This document shows, one piece after another, positions 16,565 to 25,973 of a stretch of DNA of 64,000 nucleotides. Location of the stretch: assembly GCF_001425625.1 (NCBI RefSeq), contig NZ_LMCP01000034.1, forward strand, positions 16,550 through 80,549, given 5' to 3'. The position numbers were made by a program, and so were the translations under genes. The notes under the pieces were generated by a model. That model made no database searches. It worked only from the letters and a program-made list of their open reading frames with translations, and was not told the DNA's origin. Positions within the stretch are counted from its first letter, which is position 1. Each line of letters opens with the position of its first letter. Source of the stretch: Mesorhizobium sp. Root102. Its GTDB lineage: Bacteria; Pseudomonadota; Alphaproteobacteria; Rhizobiales; Rhizobiaceae.

Positions 16565-17353
16565 TCAACTCCTCGTCGATTTCGAGCTGATGATCAGCCC
16601 GGCGCTGATGATCAGCGTCGTGGCAATGAAGATGATGGTTCCGACGGCGGTCACTGTCGGATCGGCGTCACGGGTGATGCTGGTGAAGATCTGCACCGGC
16701 AAGGTCTTCAGATAAGGACTGGTGATGAACAGCGCGACGATGATTTCATCGAAGGAGGTGACGAAGGCAAACAAAAGTCCCGACAGGATACCGGGCGCGA
16801 TCAGCGGCAAAGTAACGGTGCGGAACGTGGTGAAGCGGCTGGCGCCGAGGCTGGCCGCCGCCGTCTCCAGCCGCACGTCGAAGACTTCGAGGCTGGCCGA
16901 CACGGCGATGATGACGAAGGGGATTGCCAGCATCGTGTGCGCGATGACGAAGCCGGTGGTGGTGCCGACGAGCTGGTAGTCGAGGTAAACGGCATAGATG
17001 CCGATCGCCAGCACCACGCCGGGCACGATCATCGGCGTGATCAGGATGGCGCGCAGCAGGCCGGCGCCGGAGTGTTTCATGCGGCTGAGGCCGAGCGACG
17101 CCAGCGTGCCGATCAGCGTGGCGGCGACGGCGACGATGCCCGCGACCCTGAGCGAATTGAAGAAGCTCGACAGCCAATCGGGATTGGTGAAGAAATTCGC
17201 GTACCACTGCCAGGAGAAACCGGAGGGCGGGAAGGCAAGCGACTTCTTCTCGTTGAACGACATCGGGATGATGACCAGCGTCGGCATCACCAGCCAGACA
17301 GCGACCAGCAGGCAGAACAGGCCAAGCAGAATGCGGAACGGCGCCAGTCTCAT
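16565..17353 (-). CDS. ABC transporter permease (PotC-like)
   Basis: Inner-membrane permease of the polyamine-type importer, 262 residues with about six transmembrane segments. The EAA-type cytoplasmic loop is visible around LETAAASLGASRFTTFRTVT, the site that contacts the ATPase. The start overlaps the end of the PotB-like gene by four bases (ATGA), showing translational coupling. Length and order match PotC homologues. Confidence 0.9.
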   Translation of the reverse strand: MRLAPFRILLGLFCLLVAVWLVMPTLVIIPMSFNEKKSLAFPPSGFSWQWYANFFTNPDWLSSFFNSLRVAGIVAVAATLIGTLASLGLSRMKHSGAGLLRAILITPMIVPGVVLAIGIYAVYLDYQLVGTTTGFVIAHTMLAIPFVIIAVSASLEVFDVRLETAAASLGASRFTTFRTVTLPLIAPGILSGLLFAFVTSFDEIIVALFITSPYLKTLPVQIFTSITRDADPTVTAVGTIIFIATTLIISAGLIISSKSTRS

Positions 17354-18258
17354 GATCTGGACGCCTGCTTGTGGCGCTGGCGCATCAGCGGTGCGGCGAG
17401 CGCCAGCAGGACGAAGGTCGCGACCAGCAGCACGACGCCCATGGCGCCGCCGCGGCCCCAGTTGAGCAGGCTGAGCACCTGGCTCTGCACCAGCGTCGAC
17501 AGCATGGTGCTGCGCGGTCCGCCTAGCAGTGCCGGCGTGATGTAGAAGCCGAGCGACAGGATGAAGACGATGATGGCGCCGGCGAAGACGCCGGGCAGCG
17601 ACAGCGGCAGATAGATCTGCAGGAAGGCACGTGCCTGCCTCGCGCCTAGGCTGCGCGCCGCCTGGACGAGGCGCAGGTCGATGCCGCGCATGACCGAATA
17701 GAGCGGCAGGATCATGAACGGCAGCAGTACCTGCGCCATGCCGATGACCACGCCGGTCTGTGTGCGGATCAGCTTGACGCCGTCAAAGCCGAGCAGCCTG
17801 ATCACGGAATTGATGATGCCGGAATCCTGCAGCAGGATGACCCAGGCCAGGGTGCGCACCACGCCGCTGACCCAGAACGGCACCAGCACGCACAGGATGA
17901 GGACGAGGCGCAGGCGCGGCCCGACCGCCGTCATGAGATAGGCGTAGGGGTAGGCGGCGATGACGCAGACGATGGTGACCCAGGCTGCGATGGAGAAGGT
18001 GCGCCACAGGACGGTGACGTTCACCGGCGTGGAAAAGAACCAGACATAGTTCTGCAGGCCCCAGGCCGGGTCCGAGAAGCTGCGCAGCGTGACGGTCAGC
18101 AAGGGATAGCCCATCGCCGCGATGAGCAGGAGCAGGGCCGGCATCGCCAGCAGCGAAGGATAGGCGGCGAGGCGCAGGCGCCGTTGCGGCCCCTGCACGG
18201 TACCCGCCGGCCGGGCATTTTCACCCCCGGCCGAAAGCGTATGCGATGTCCGGCTCAC
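17350..18258 (-). CDS. ABC transporter permease (PotB-like)
   Basis: First permease of the polyamine-type importer, 302 residues with a polar N-terminal tail of about 35 residues and six hydrophobic segments. The EAA loop appears as LVQAARSLGARQARAFLQIY. It forms a heterodimer with the PotC-like subunit encoded next. It follows the binding-protein gene after 24 bases. Confidence 0.9.
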   Translation of the reverse strand: MSRTSHTLSAGGENARPAGTVQGPQRRLRLAAYPSLLAMPALLLLIAAMGYPLLTVTLRSFSDPAWGLQNYVWFFSTPVNVTVLWRTFSIAAWVTIVCVIAAYPYAYLMTAVGPRLRLVLILCVLVPFWVSGVVRTLAWVILLQDSGIINSVIRLLGFDGVKLIRTQTGVVIGMAQVLLPFMILPLYSVMRGIDLRLVQAARSLGARQARAFLQIYLPLSLPGVFAGAIIVFILSLGFYITPALLGGPRSTMLSTLVQSQVLSLLNWGRGGAMGVVLLVATFVLLALAAPLMRQRHKQASRS

Positions 18259-18282
18259 GCCGTCACCTTGGCGGTAGCCGGC

Positions 18283-19362
18283 TCAGTTACCGGCCATCAG
18301 CGCCGTCCACTTGTCGGACGCCGTGGCGAAGTTGGCGACCCAGAACTTGATGTTCTGCTGGTAGCCGAGCTTCGCATGATCCGGCGTGTTGGTCAGGAAG
18401 GCGGCAACGGACGCATCCACCTTGGGCTGTGCCTCGTTGTTGATCGGCGAGTAGGACGTCTGCTCGGTCAGGATCTCCTGCGACTTCTTGCCGAGATAGG
18501 CGTTGATCAGCGCATAGGAGGCGTCGGTGTCCTTGGCGCCGACCGGGATGGTCAGCTGATCCATGACGACCAGCCAGTCCTTCCACACCGGCGTGTAGGC
18601 GGCGCCGTTCTTGACCGCCGTCATGGCGCGGCCGGTCCACATGATGATCATGTCGGCTTCGCCGGATTCTGCGAGCTGCTGGGATTCGGCGCCGGTCTTC
18701 CAGAAGATCGTGTCAGGACCGATCGCCTTGATCTTGGCGATGCCCTTGTCGATGTCGGCCGGCGTCATGGCGTCGACCTTGCCGCCGTCGGCCAGGATGG
18801 CCTGTTCGATCAGGCCGCCAATCGGGCTTCCGCTGCCGTCGATGGCGCGCGTGCCCGGGAATTTCGCGGTGTCGAAGAAGTCCTTCCAGTCCTTCGGCGG
18901 ATTGTCCTTGTACTTGTCGTTCTTGTACATCAGGACCATGCCGTAGTTCATCGCCGGCACGCTGCACTCGCCGACCTGCCCGGCCGGTATGTGCGAAATG
19001 TCGAGCTTGGTCAGGTCGAGTTTCTGGAACAGTTTTCCGCAATGCACGAAGGGCGGAAAATCGTCCGTATCGACGACATCCCAGGTCACATTGCCTGATT
19101 CCACCTGCGCCTGAAGCTTGGCGATTTCCGTCGGTCCGTCGTTCAAGAGCTTGACGCCGCTCTTGTCGACGAATTCCTTGAGCGCGGCGACCTGACCGTC
19201 CTGGTAGATGCCGCCATAGGAGACGAAGGTCAGCGTCTTTCCCTTCAGCGACCCGTCGACGACGGTCCCGGCCGGCGGTGCGTTCTGCGCGTGAGCGGCG
19301 GCCGCGAGCAAGGCCAGTGCGGCGGCGCCGACAAATCCGGCCAATCTTGATCTGCTTCCCAT
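18283..19362 (-). CDS. Extracellular polyamine-type solute-binding protein (PotD/PotF-like)
   Basis: Periplasmic binding protein that captures the transported cation. The 359 residues start with a Sec signal peptide (about residues 1-25, ending AAAHA) and continue with a type 2 binding fold beginning KTLTFVSYGGIYQDGQVAAL. Conserved family segments include VDTDDFPPFVHCGKLFQKLD and GVWKDWL-like aromatic clusters near the C-terminus. It is encoded three bases after the XRE-cupin regulator. The spermidine/putrescine preference cannot be fixed from sequence alone. Confidence 0.9.
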   Translation of the reverse strand: MGSRSRLAGFVGAAALALLAAAAHAQNAPPAGTVVDGSLKGKTLTFVSYGGIYQDGQVAALKEFVDKSGVKLLNDGPTEIAKLQAQVESGNVTWDVVDTDDFPPFVHCGKLFQKLDLTKLDISHIPAGQVGECSVPAMNYGMVLMYKNDKYKDNPPKDWKDFFDTAKFPGTRAIDGSGSPIGGLIEQAILADGGKVDAMTPADIDKGIAKIKAIGPDTIFWKTGAESQQLAESGEADMIIMWTGRAMTAVKNGAAYTPVWKDWLVVMDQLTIPVGAKDTDASYALINAYLGKKSQEILTEQTSYSPINNEAQPKVDASVAAFLTNTPDHAKLGYQQNIKFWVANFATASDKWTALMAGN

Positions 19363-19365
19363 TTT

Positions 19366-20058
19366 CTAATCCTCCGATGGCTCGCTGTTTGATTTTGGCA
19401 GACCGAGCGCGAGCGTTTTCCGGGCTACATATTGGTCGAGGTCGACGGCGCCGCTTGTCGGCGGCGCAATGATCCACAGCACTTCGGCCACCGTGTCGCC
19501 GACATTGATCGTTCGGTGCGGCGTCGAGGTCGAATATTCGATGCTGTCGCCCTCTTCGAGAATGAAGCTCTCGTCACCGAGCGTCAGCTGCAGCCGGCCA
19601 CGCAGCACAAGGAACATTTCATGCGCGTTGCCATGCGTGTAGGGCACGTCGCCGGTCGAGCCGCCAACGGCGAATTCGCCGCAATAGACTTCCATCTCAT
19701 GGATCGGCCGGCGCGACAGCAGCGTCTTGCGGTAGCCTTCGCTGGTCGGAAGCGCCGGCCGCTCGGCGCGTGTCAGCACCGCGTGCGGCGACACTTGGCA
19801 TTCGTCGAAAAGGTCGGCCAGACCGATGCCGAGCGCATTGGCGATCAGCATCAGCGTGCTGGTGTTGGCGCCGGAAAGGCCGCGCTCGAGCTGGCTCAGG
19901 AAACTGGCGGTGGTGCCGATCATGTCGCCGAGCTGGCGCAGCGTCAGGCGTCGCGTGGTGCGATAGGCCTTGATGCGATCGCCCAACACCGTCGAACGAC
20001 GCGCTTCCGCGCTGGACGCGGCGCTGTCGTCTGGGATGTGATCCTCGGCAATCTTCAT
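19366..20058 (-). CDS. XRE-family transcriptional regulator with C-terminal cupin (PuuR-like)
   Basis: Likely ligand-responsive repressor of the polyamine-type operon it heads. It has 230 residues. A helix-turn-helix (about residues 20-75, LTLRQLGDMIGTTASFLSQLERGLSGA) is followed by a cupin sensor domain (about 115-185, HGNAHEMFLVLRGRLQLTLG). The ATG at 20058 is preferred over an upstream GTG at 20076, because that GTG lies inside a perfect inverted repeat (20074-20094) that looks like the operator. The binding-protein gene follows after three bases, so regulator and transporter are cotranscribed and probably autoregulated. Confidence 0.88.
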   Translation of the reverse strand: MKIAEDHIPDDSAASSAEARRSTVLGDRIKAYRTTRRLTLRQLGDMIGTTASFLSQLERGLSGANTSTLMLIANALGIGLADLFDECQVSPHAVLTRAERPALPTSEGYRKTLLSRRPIHEMEVYCGEFAVGGSTGDVPYTHGNAHEMFLVLRGRLQLTLGDESFILEEGDSIEYSTSTPHRTINVGDTVAEVLWIIAPPTSGAVDLDQYVARKTLALGLPKSNSEPSED

Positions 20059-20073
20059 GGCGATCTCAGGATT

Positions 20074-20094
20074 CACTTAACATGCTATTAAGTG
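20074..20094 (-). promoter_or_regulatory. Palindromic operator for the XRE-cupin regulator
   Basis: CACTTAA (20074-20080), spacer CATGCTA, TTAAGTG (20088-20094) is a perfect 7+7 inverted repeat. It is 16 bases upstream of the regulator ATG on the minus strand and is the only strong dyad at the head of the operon. Position and symmetry suit autorepression by the encoded helix-turn-helix protein. Confidence 0.6.
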
Positions 20095-20200
20095 AGGCCT
20101 CCTGGCAAGCGGATTCGCCTGGTCATCTGAAAATCATCGATGGATGTGTAGAGGGTGCATCATCGACCGACCGGCGGGAGCACGCGCCGGTTTGGCCCGG

Positions 20201-21304
20201 TCACTGGATCATGAAGCGCGAACTGAACGGCAGGCTTGCCGCCCCGACGGCCTTCGGGCTGATGGTGACGCGCGCCGGTAGCGCCTGGATGTCGGGGAAT
20301 TCCCGGCTGATATCGGCGCACAGCGCCTTGGCGATCTTGCGCGGCGCATAGCTGGACAGGACGACCGTCCTGAACTCGACAAACTGGGTCAGTGCGGAGA
20401 TCGATGATTTCAGGCGATTGGAGCATTCCTCCAGCCATTCGCTGTAGGCCTCGCCGAGGTCAGGCCACTCAGGGCTGCTGCTCCAGATAATTTCGGACGG
20501 GCGCCCGCGCTTGGTCAGTTCGCTCTCCAGGCGCACAAGGCCATGATCGAAGCTGGTGCTGGAGTTTCCCTTGTAGATCTGGTGGTTGAGGATGAGCCTG
20601 CTCTGCAGCCTTGCTCCGAGATAGAAAAACAAATAGTCGTTCAGCGGCTTGGCGACGCCGAACATGCTTTCGCCTCCGGCTGCCGCGGTGATGTCGTTCT
20701 GCACGAAAACCGGCAGCTTGCTCTGCTCTTCAATCTCGCCTTGCAGAGCCTTCAGGGAGGTGCTCGATCCGTTGCGGGTTGCAGCCATGGCGTCGACCTC
20801 GTCGGGGACACCCAGCCCGATGCCGGCGACCCGGCTGCGCGCCTCGACCGGTAGGCTCGTCATGGCTTGGCTGATCGCCCCTAGCAGATCATTGCTTTGC
20901 GGAAAGGGATTGGCTTCATCCGCCGGCAACTGCTTGTGGAAGCGCACGGTGCCGATGAAGTCGATGAGCGCGATGTCGATTCGGCGCCGGCTGAAGCCGA
21001 CGCCGACCGCATAGGCGCCCTCCGGATTGAGCGAAAGCGGGATGGTGGGCGGTCCGACGCGGCCGCGCTGCGCCTCGCCCTGCGAGACCAGGCCTTCCTG
21101 CTCAAGAGAGCGGACGATGACCGAGGCCGTCTGCGCCGACAGGCCGGTCTTCTCGCCGATTTCCATCCGCGAAATACCTTCGTTCTGAAGCAGCAGCGAC
21201 AGCACCAGCCGCTCATTGTAGCTGCGCACGCTCAACGCATTCAGCCCACTCGCACGATCGGCGATGCGCAAGGGATTGGGTGGTGCGAATCTCATGTCAG
21301 GCAA
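20201..21304 (-). CDS. ROK-family transcriptional regulator (zinc-motif-less)
   Basis: Sugar-responsive repressor type. The 367 residues contain an N-terminal winged helix-turn-helix (about residues 25-80, ISRMEIGEKTGLSAQTASVI) and a ROK/actin-like fold (AYAVGVGFSRRRIDIALIDF, GIGLGVPDEVDA, LPVFVQNDITAAAGGES). The usual ROK zinc motif CxCGxxGCxE is absent, and the region where it should occur has no cysteines. The phosphate loop is also weak, so kinase activity is unlikely. The gene is followed upstream by an SGNH hydrolase gene and faces a ribose-type ABC operon, its probable target. It may start at the second codon Met rather than the first. Confidence 0.85.
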   Translation of the reverse strand: MPDMRFAPPNPLRIADRASGLNALSVRSYNERLVLSLLLQNEGISRMEIGEKTGLSAQTASVIVRSLEQEGLVSQGEAQRGRVGPPTIPLSLNPEGAYAVGVGFSRRRIDIALIDFIGTVRFHKQLPADEANPFPQSNDLLGAISQAMTSLPVEARSRVAGIGLGVPDEVDAMAATRNGSSTSLKALQGEIEEQSKLPVFVQNDITAAAGGESMFGVAKPLNDYLFFYLGARLQSRLILNHQIYKGNSSTSFDHGLVRLESELTKRGRPSEIIWSSSPEWPDLGEAYSEWLEECSNRLKSSISALTQFVEFRTVVLSSYAPRKIAKALCADISREFPDIQALPARVTISPKAVGAASLPFSSRFMIQ

Positions 21305-21352
21305 GGGTCGCTCCGTCGGTAAGAGCGCGATGCCTGGCGATGCCGGGATTGC

Positions 21353-22003
21353 TCATGTCGAGCGGCTCCAGCCGATGGCATCGACCGCGCGGGCTAGTGC
21401 GGTGCCCAGCAATCTGTGCGCCTCGGCATCGATGTGAAAGCCGTCCGCTTCGCTGCAGGACACCACCGAGCCGGCATCGAAAAAGTGAAGTTCGAGCGAG
21501 TCCGCCAGAACCTCGAATTCGAGCGCGAGCAGGCGCGATTTCTCCGGCGCGCCGGCGAAGATGGACTTCCATTCCTTGACGTCGTCCTGCATCGGCGGCG
21601 GCGCCACGATCATGATCTCGGGCGTCGAGCCGCCCGGGCCGGGCGCCAGCTCCTTGATGTCGTAGACGAGGCAGCCGACGCCCATCGCCACTTCCGACGG
21701 CGGCTTGTTGAAACGGATCTTCAGATCGTTGGTGCCGAGCATGATGATGACGAGGTCGAGCGTCGCATGGCTCTGCAGGCAGGGGCGAAGATAGGTTCGG
21801 CCGTTCTTGTGGGCGCCCTCGATCGGGTCGTCGTGGACGGTGGTTCGGCCGCTCAATCCCTCCTCGATGACATACCAATCGGGGCCTAGCTGAGAACGCA
21901 ATATCCCCGGCCAGCGTTCACCCGGACCATAGCGCTCGAGCGGCCCCCTGCCGGGGATCTGGCCGTGCGTGTTGGAGTCGCCGTAGCACAAGACTGATCG
22001 CAT
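21353..22003 (-). CDS. SGNH/GDSL-family hydrolase
   Basis: Esterase or deacylase of the SGNH superfamily, 216 residues. Block I appears as YGDSNTHG with the nucleophile Ser near residue 9, block III as MLGTNDLK, and block V as DGFHIDAEAH with the Asp-His pair. There is no signal peptide, so it is cytoplasmic. ATG 22003 is chosen because the motif follows immediately; the longer open frame adds 26 residues without similarity. It is related to the SGNH hydrolase at 27022-27705 on the other side of the sugar ABC operon, suggesting that both act on acylated forms of the transported sugar. Confidence 0.85.
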   Translation of the reverse strand: MRSVLCYGDSNTHGQIPGRGPLERYGPGERWPGILRSQLGPDWYVIEEGLSGRTTVHDDPIEGAHKNGRTYLRPCLQSHATLDLVIIMLGTNDLKIRFNKPPSEVAMGVGCLVYDIKELAPGPGGSTPEIMIVAPPPMQDDVKEWKSIFAGAPEKSRLLALEFEVLADSLELHFFDAGSVVSCSEADGFHIDAEAHRLLGTALARAVDAIGWSRST

Positions 22004-22091
22004 GTTTTTCCCGCCGGAACTGACAGCGCGCCGAAGCCGGCGAGCGCCATTCATGATGGATAGCGGAGCCGTGAAAGGCAAGCAAGGGAAT

Positions 22092-22136
22092 AGTCATTCA
22101 ACATGACTAACTATTGACAGGCCGAATCCGCTGTGC
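22092..22136 (+). promoter_or_regulatory. Candidate operator and promoter of the ribose-type ABC operon
   Basis: AGTCAT (22092-22097), TCAAC, ATGACT (22103-22108) is a perfect 6+6 inverted repeat. TTGACA (22114-22119) follows as a good -35 and a weak -10 near 22137. The site lies in the 322-bp gap between the divergent SGNH gene and the binding-protein gene, where a ROK repressor could control both directions. The rest of this gap shows no gene. Confidence 0.5.
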
Positions 22137-22325
22137 TTCTAAAGTGCCCGGAGGAGTTCTCGACCGTCATCATCGTCCAGCAGAAGTTGGGCTTCGGCAC
22201 GCATGTGTTCGGGGGCGGGAGAATTGCGTGCATCGGTCGGTTTGCGACGACGAGCATGCATTGGGAGAGCGTCTCGAGGCCGTACGCATTCGTACGGCCG
22301 GGGCAACCACAAGGAGGAGAGTTCA

Positions 22326-23405
22326 ATGTTAGGATTGCTGAAAACCGTCGGTCTGGGAGTGCTCGTCGCATCGGCGCTTGCCGTGACCTCGCTGGCGCAT
22401 GCGGAAGACGTCAAGCTGATGGACGGCGTCGCGCCGCGCCCCGACGACACGCGCATGACCGCGGCCGGTGCGTTTAAGAAGGACCCGCCCTGGGTCATCG
22501 GAATGAGCGACTTCGGCGTCAACGCAAACACCTGGACGGTCCAGGTGGCGCATGAGGCGGAGAACGCCGCGGCAAAGGACAAGCGCATCTCGAAATTCAT
22601 CCTGCTCGATGCCGGCTTCGACCAGAAGAAGCAGGTGGCCGACATCGAGGACCTGATCGCGCAGCATGTCGACGCGATCATCGTTCAGCCGGTGACCAGC
22701 ACGTCGGCCAACGCCAGCATCGCCAAGGCGGTTGCCGCCGGCATCCCCGTCATCCTCCACACCGGCCGCATCGATTCCGACGCCTACACCACCGAGATCC
22801 AGGGTGGCGCCGAGCACTTCGGCAAGGTGATGGGCGACTGGCTGGTGAAGACCGTCGGCGACAACGGCAAGATCTGGGTCCTGCGTGGCCTGGCCGGCCA
22901 TCCGGAAGACACCAACCGCTACAACGGCCTCCTGGAATCGCTCAAGGGCACGCATGTGCAGATCATCGCCGAGGAGCATGGCGACTGGCAGTACGACAAG
23001 GCCAAGAAGCTGTGCGAGACGCTTTATCTGAACAACCCGCAGGTCGACGGCATCTGGTCGTCCGGCGCCGACATGACGCGCGCCTGCGTCGATGTCTTCA
23101 AGCAGTTCGGCACGCCCATTCCGCCGATTTCGGGCGAGGGCAACAATGGCTATTTCGGCCAGTGGATCACGGACGGATTCAAGTCGATCTCACCGGAATA
23201 CAGCCCCGCCCAGGGTGCGGCCGGCGTGCGCGCCGCTGTCGCTCTGCTCGAGGGTCAACAGCTCTACAAGCGCTATGTCTACAACCCCGACGGCTGGGAC
23301 AAGGACAAGGCCTCCAAATACTATCGTGACGACCTGACGGCCAATGTCTGGTGGCCGAGCGAACTGCCTGAGGACAAGCTCAAGGAATATTACGGCAAGA
23401 AGTGA
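22326..23405 (+). CDS. Sugar ABC transporter substrate-binding protein (ribose/PBP1 family)
   Basis: Periplasmic sugar-binding protein of 359 residues. A Sec signal (about residues 1-27, ending SLAHA) precedes the type 1 periplasmic-binding fold, with recognisable VADIEDLIAQHVDAIIVQPV and later WSSGADMTRACVDVFKQFG. A strong Shine-Dalgarno sequence AAGGAGGAG lies upstream of the ATG. It is the first gene of an operon with an RbsA-like ATPase, two permeases and an SGNH hydrolase. The particular sugar is not evident. Confidence 0.9.
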   Translation: MLGLLKTVGLGVLVASALAVTSLAHAEDVKLMDGVAPRPDDTRMTAAGAFKKDPPWVIGMSDFGVNANTWTVQVAHEAENAAAKDKRISKFILLDAGFDQKKQVADIEDLIAQHVDAIIVQPVTSTSANASIAKAVAAGIPVILHTGRIDSDAYTTEIQGGAEHFGKVMGDWLVKTVGDNGKIWVLRGLAGHPEDTNRYNGLLESLKGTHVQIIAEEHGDWQYDKAKKLCETLYLNNPQVDGIWSSGADMTRACVDVFKQFGTPIPPISGEGNNGYFGQWITDGFKSISPEYSPAQGAAGVRAAVALLEGQQLYKRYVYNPDGWDKDKASKYYRDDLTANVWWPSELPEDKLKEYYGKK

Positions 23406-23486
23406 CGACGCCGTGGCTGGCGGGGAGCGGGCAAGCATTCCCCGCACGCCGTTCCATCTGCTGAATCCGGTTCGTTCGAGGGTTTC

Positions 23487-24998
23487 GTGACCAATCTTAT
23501 CGAGATGTCCCACATTTCGAAGGCGTTCGGAGGGAGCAGGGCGCTCCACTCCGTTTCCCTCGATCTCAAGGCGGGCGGCGTACACGCCCTGATGGGGGAG
23601 AACGGCGCTGGCAAATCGACGTTGATGAAGATCCTGGCGGGCGTGCACCAGCCCGATTCCGGCGAGATCTTCATGAACGGGGAAAAGCTCGATCTGAAGT
23701 CGCCGCGCGCCGCGCTGGACGCCGGCATTTCGACCGTCTTCCAGGAGCATTCGCTGCTGCCCAATCTGTCGATCGCCGAGAACATGTTTCTGGGTCGGGA
23801 GCCGACGACCCGGTTCGGCTCGATCGACTATGCCGCGATGAGCAGCCAGACCGCCAAGGCGCTTGGCGAACTCGGCCTGACGCTCGACCCGTCGCAACTC
23901 GTTTCCAACCTGACGATCGCCGAGCGGCAATTCGTCGAGATCGCGCATTGCATCCAGGCCGATGCCAGCGTGCTCATTCTCGACGAGCCGACGGCGGCGC
24001 TCAACGCGGCCGATGTCGACGTGCTCAACCGCAACATCCGCCGGCTGCGCGATAAGGGAAAGGCCATCGTCTACATCTCGCATCGCATGAAGGAGATCTT
24101 CGAGCTCTGCGACACGGTGACGGTGCTGAAGGACGGCGCATTGATCGGCACAAGAATGGTGTCCGAGATCACCACCGACGAACTCATCGCCATGATGGTC
24201 GGACGCGAACTCCAGGACCTTTTTCCCGATCGCACGGATGACAAGGGCGACGAGATCCTGCGCGTCGAGAACCTCAGGATCACCGAGACATCGCGGCCGC
24301 TGTCGCTGACATTGCACAAGGGCGAGATCGTCGCCCTGGCCGGACTGGAAGGGCAGGGCCAGCAGCGCTTCCTGCGCTCCCTGATCGGCCGCTACCATCC
24401 CTTCGCCGGGACGATTTCCATCAACGGCAAAGCGCTGAAGATGCCGCTCCCGGCATCATCAGGCGTTCGCCATTTGCAGCAGCTGAAGGTCGGCTTCGTT
24501 CCCGAGGACCGCAAGGATGAGGGGCTCTTTCTCGCTTTGCCGATCGCCCTCAACATCGCCATAGGGCTGCATTCGAGGCGATCCGAACTCGCGCCGGCGC
24601 GACCGTATCGGAACGTCATCGCCCGCATGATGGAGGTCATGAACATTAAGGCGTCAGGGCCGTCCGCTCCGGTCGGCTCCCTGTCGGGTGGCAACCAGCA
24701 AAAGGTGCTGCTCGGCCGCTACCTCGCCGCCGATCTAGATCTTCTCTTGGTCGAGGAGCCGACCCGCGGCGTCGACATCGGCGCCAAGTCCGAGATCTAC
24801 CATCTGCTGCGCGATTTCACCCGCAAGGGTGGCGCCGTGCTGGTGCTGTCGCGCGAGACGATCGAGTTGATCGGGCTCTGCGACCGCATCTACGTCGTCC
24901 ATCACGACACCATCGTTGCCGAAATGCCGGCAGCACAGGCGACGGAACACAAGATCCTCGACGCGGCCCTGACGGGCGGCTCCACGCGCCAGCATTAG
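23487..24998 (+). CDS. Sugar ABC transporter ATP-binding protein (RbsA/MglA-like, two ABC domains)
   Basis: Tandem-domain ATPase of a ribose-type importer, 503 residues. The first domain has Walker A GENGAGKST and Walker B LILDEPTAAL but an atypical signature LTIAERQ. The second has the degenerate P-loop usual for this family (GLEGQGQQRF), signature LSGGNQQKVLLGRYL and VEEPTRGVD where Asp is replaced by Glu. It starts at GTG 23487, since no ATG lies before the conserved region. It is followed by the permease gene after nine bases. Confidence 0.92.
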   Translation: MTNLIEMSHISKAFGGSRALHSVSLDLKAGGVHALMGENGAGKSTLMKILAGVHQPDSGEIFMNGEKLDLKSPRAALDAGISTVFQEHSLLPNLSIAENMFLGREPTTRFGSIDYAAMSSQTAKALGELGLTLDPSQLVSNLTIAERQFVEIAHCIQADASVLILDEPTAALNAADVDVLNRNIRRLRDKGKAIVYISHRMKEIFELCDTVTVLKDGALIGTRMVSEITTDELIAMMVGRELQDLFPDRTDDKGDEILRVENLRITETSRPLSLTLHKGEIVALAGLEGQGQQRFLRSLIGRYHPFAGTISINGKALKMPLPASSGVRHLQQLKVGFVPEDRKDEGLFLALPIALNIAIGLHSRRSELAPARPYRNVIARMMEVMNIKASGPSAPVGSLSGGNQQKVLLGRYLAADLDLLLVEEPTRGVDIGAKSEIYHLLRDFTRKGGAVLVLSRETIELIGLCDRIYVVHHDTIVAEMPAAQATEHKILDAALTGGSTRQH

Positions 24999-25007
24999 GG
25001 GCCTGCC

Positions 25008-25970
25008 ATGTATCGTTCGCTTTTCAACATCCTGAGTGGCCGGAACACACGGCAGGGCCTGTGGGGCCTGCCGCTACTGGTCGCCTTGCTCATTTCGCTG
25101 TGGCTGACCGTCGAGACGACACAGTTCGCGACGGCCGAAAACCTCTTCAACCTGGTTGCCCAGGCGATGCCGCTGATCATCGCAGCGATCGGGCAGCTCG
25201 TCGTCGTGCTCATCGGCGGGCTCGACCTGTCGGTCGGCTCGGTCATGAGCTTCACCACGGCGGTGCTGGCACTCGACCAGCCGGCGATCGTGCTGATCCC
25301 GGCGGTCTTTGTGCTGGCCGCATTCATCGGCCTGATCAACGGCCTGGCGATCACCCGCTTCAACGTCCATCCGATCATCGCGACGCTGTCGACGCAGTAC
25401 ATCGTGCTCGGCGTCACGCGCATCTTGCGTCCTGTCTCCGGCGGCACCGTGCCGGAGATCGTCATCGATGCGGTTTCAGGCAGTTTTCTCGGCGTTCCCT
25501 ATCCGGTTTTCTGGGGCATCGTCGTGATCCTGGTTGCGTGGAAGCTGCTCTACGGATCGCGATACGGGCTGCATCTGTTTGCGATCGGCGGCGGCATCGC
25601 GTCCGGTGCCGAGAGTGCTGCCCGCAATTTCGGCGTCTCCGACCGCCGCAACATCATCCTCGCCTATGTCGTCTGCTCCTGTTTCGCGGCCGTTGCCGGT
25701 GTCTTTCTGGCCGGGCGCATCGTGTCGGGCGATCCGAATGTCGGGCTGCTTTTCGAACTCGACACCGTCACCGCCGTAGCCCTTGGAGGCACCCAGCTCT
25801 CCGGCGGCATCGGCAGCCTGCACGGCACGGTGATCGGCGCGCTGGTCATGGCGCTGCTGGCCAATGGCATGAACCTCGCCAACGTCTCGCCCTTTGTCCA
25901 GACCGCGATCAAGGGCGGCATCCTGCTGGCGGTGGTCGGGCTGCAATCCCGCAAGAAGATGGGGCTCTGA
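25008..25970 (+). CDS. Sugar ABC transporter permease (RbsC family), first of two
   Basis: Inner-membrane permease of 320 residues, almost entirely hydrophobic with about eight to ten segments. Family sequence is visible in IGGLDLSVGSVMSFTTAVLA and in the C-terminal GGTQLSGGIGSLHGTVIGAL. A ribose-type importer needs two permease chains, and the next gene encodes the partner three bases later. Confidence 0.92.
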   Translation: MYRSLFNILSGRNTRQGLWGLPLLVALLISLWLTVETTQFATAENLFNLVAQAMPLIIAAIGQLVVVLIGGLDLSVGSVMSFTTAVLALDQPAIVLIPAVFVLAAFIGLINGLAITRFNVHPIIATLSTQYIVLGVTRILRPVSGGTVPEIVIDAVSGSFLGVPYPVFWGIVVILVAWKLLYGSRYGLHLFAIGGGIASGAESAARNFGVSDRRNIILAYVVCSCFAAVAGVFLAGRIVSGDPNVGLLFELDTVTAVALGGTQLSGGIGSLHGTVIGALVMALLANGMNLANVSPFVQTAIKGGILLAVVGLQSRKKMGL

Positions 25971-25973
25971 ACG

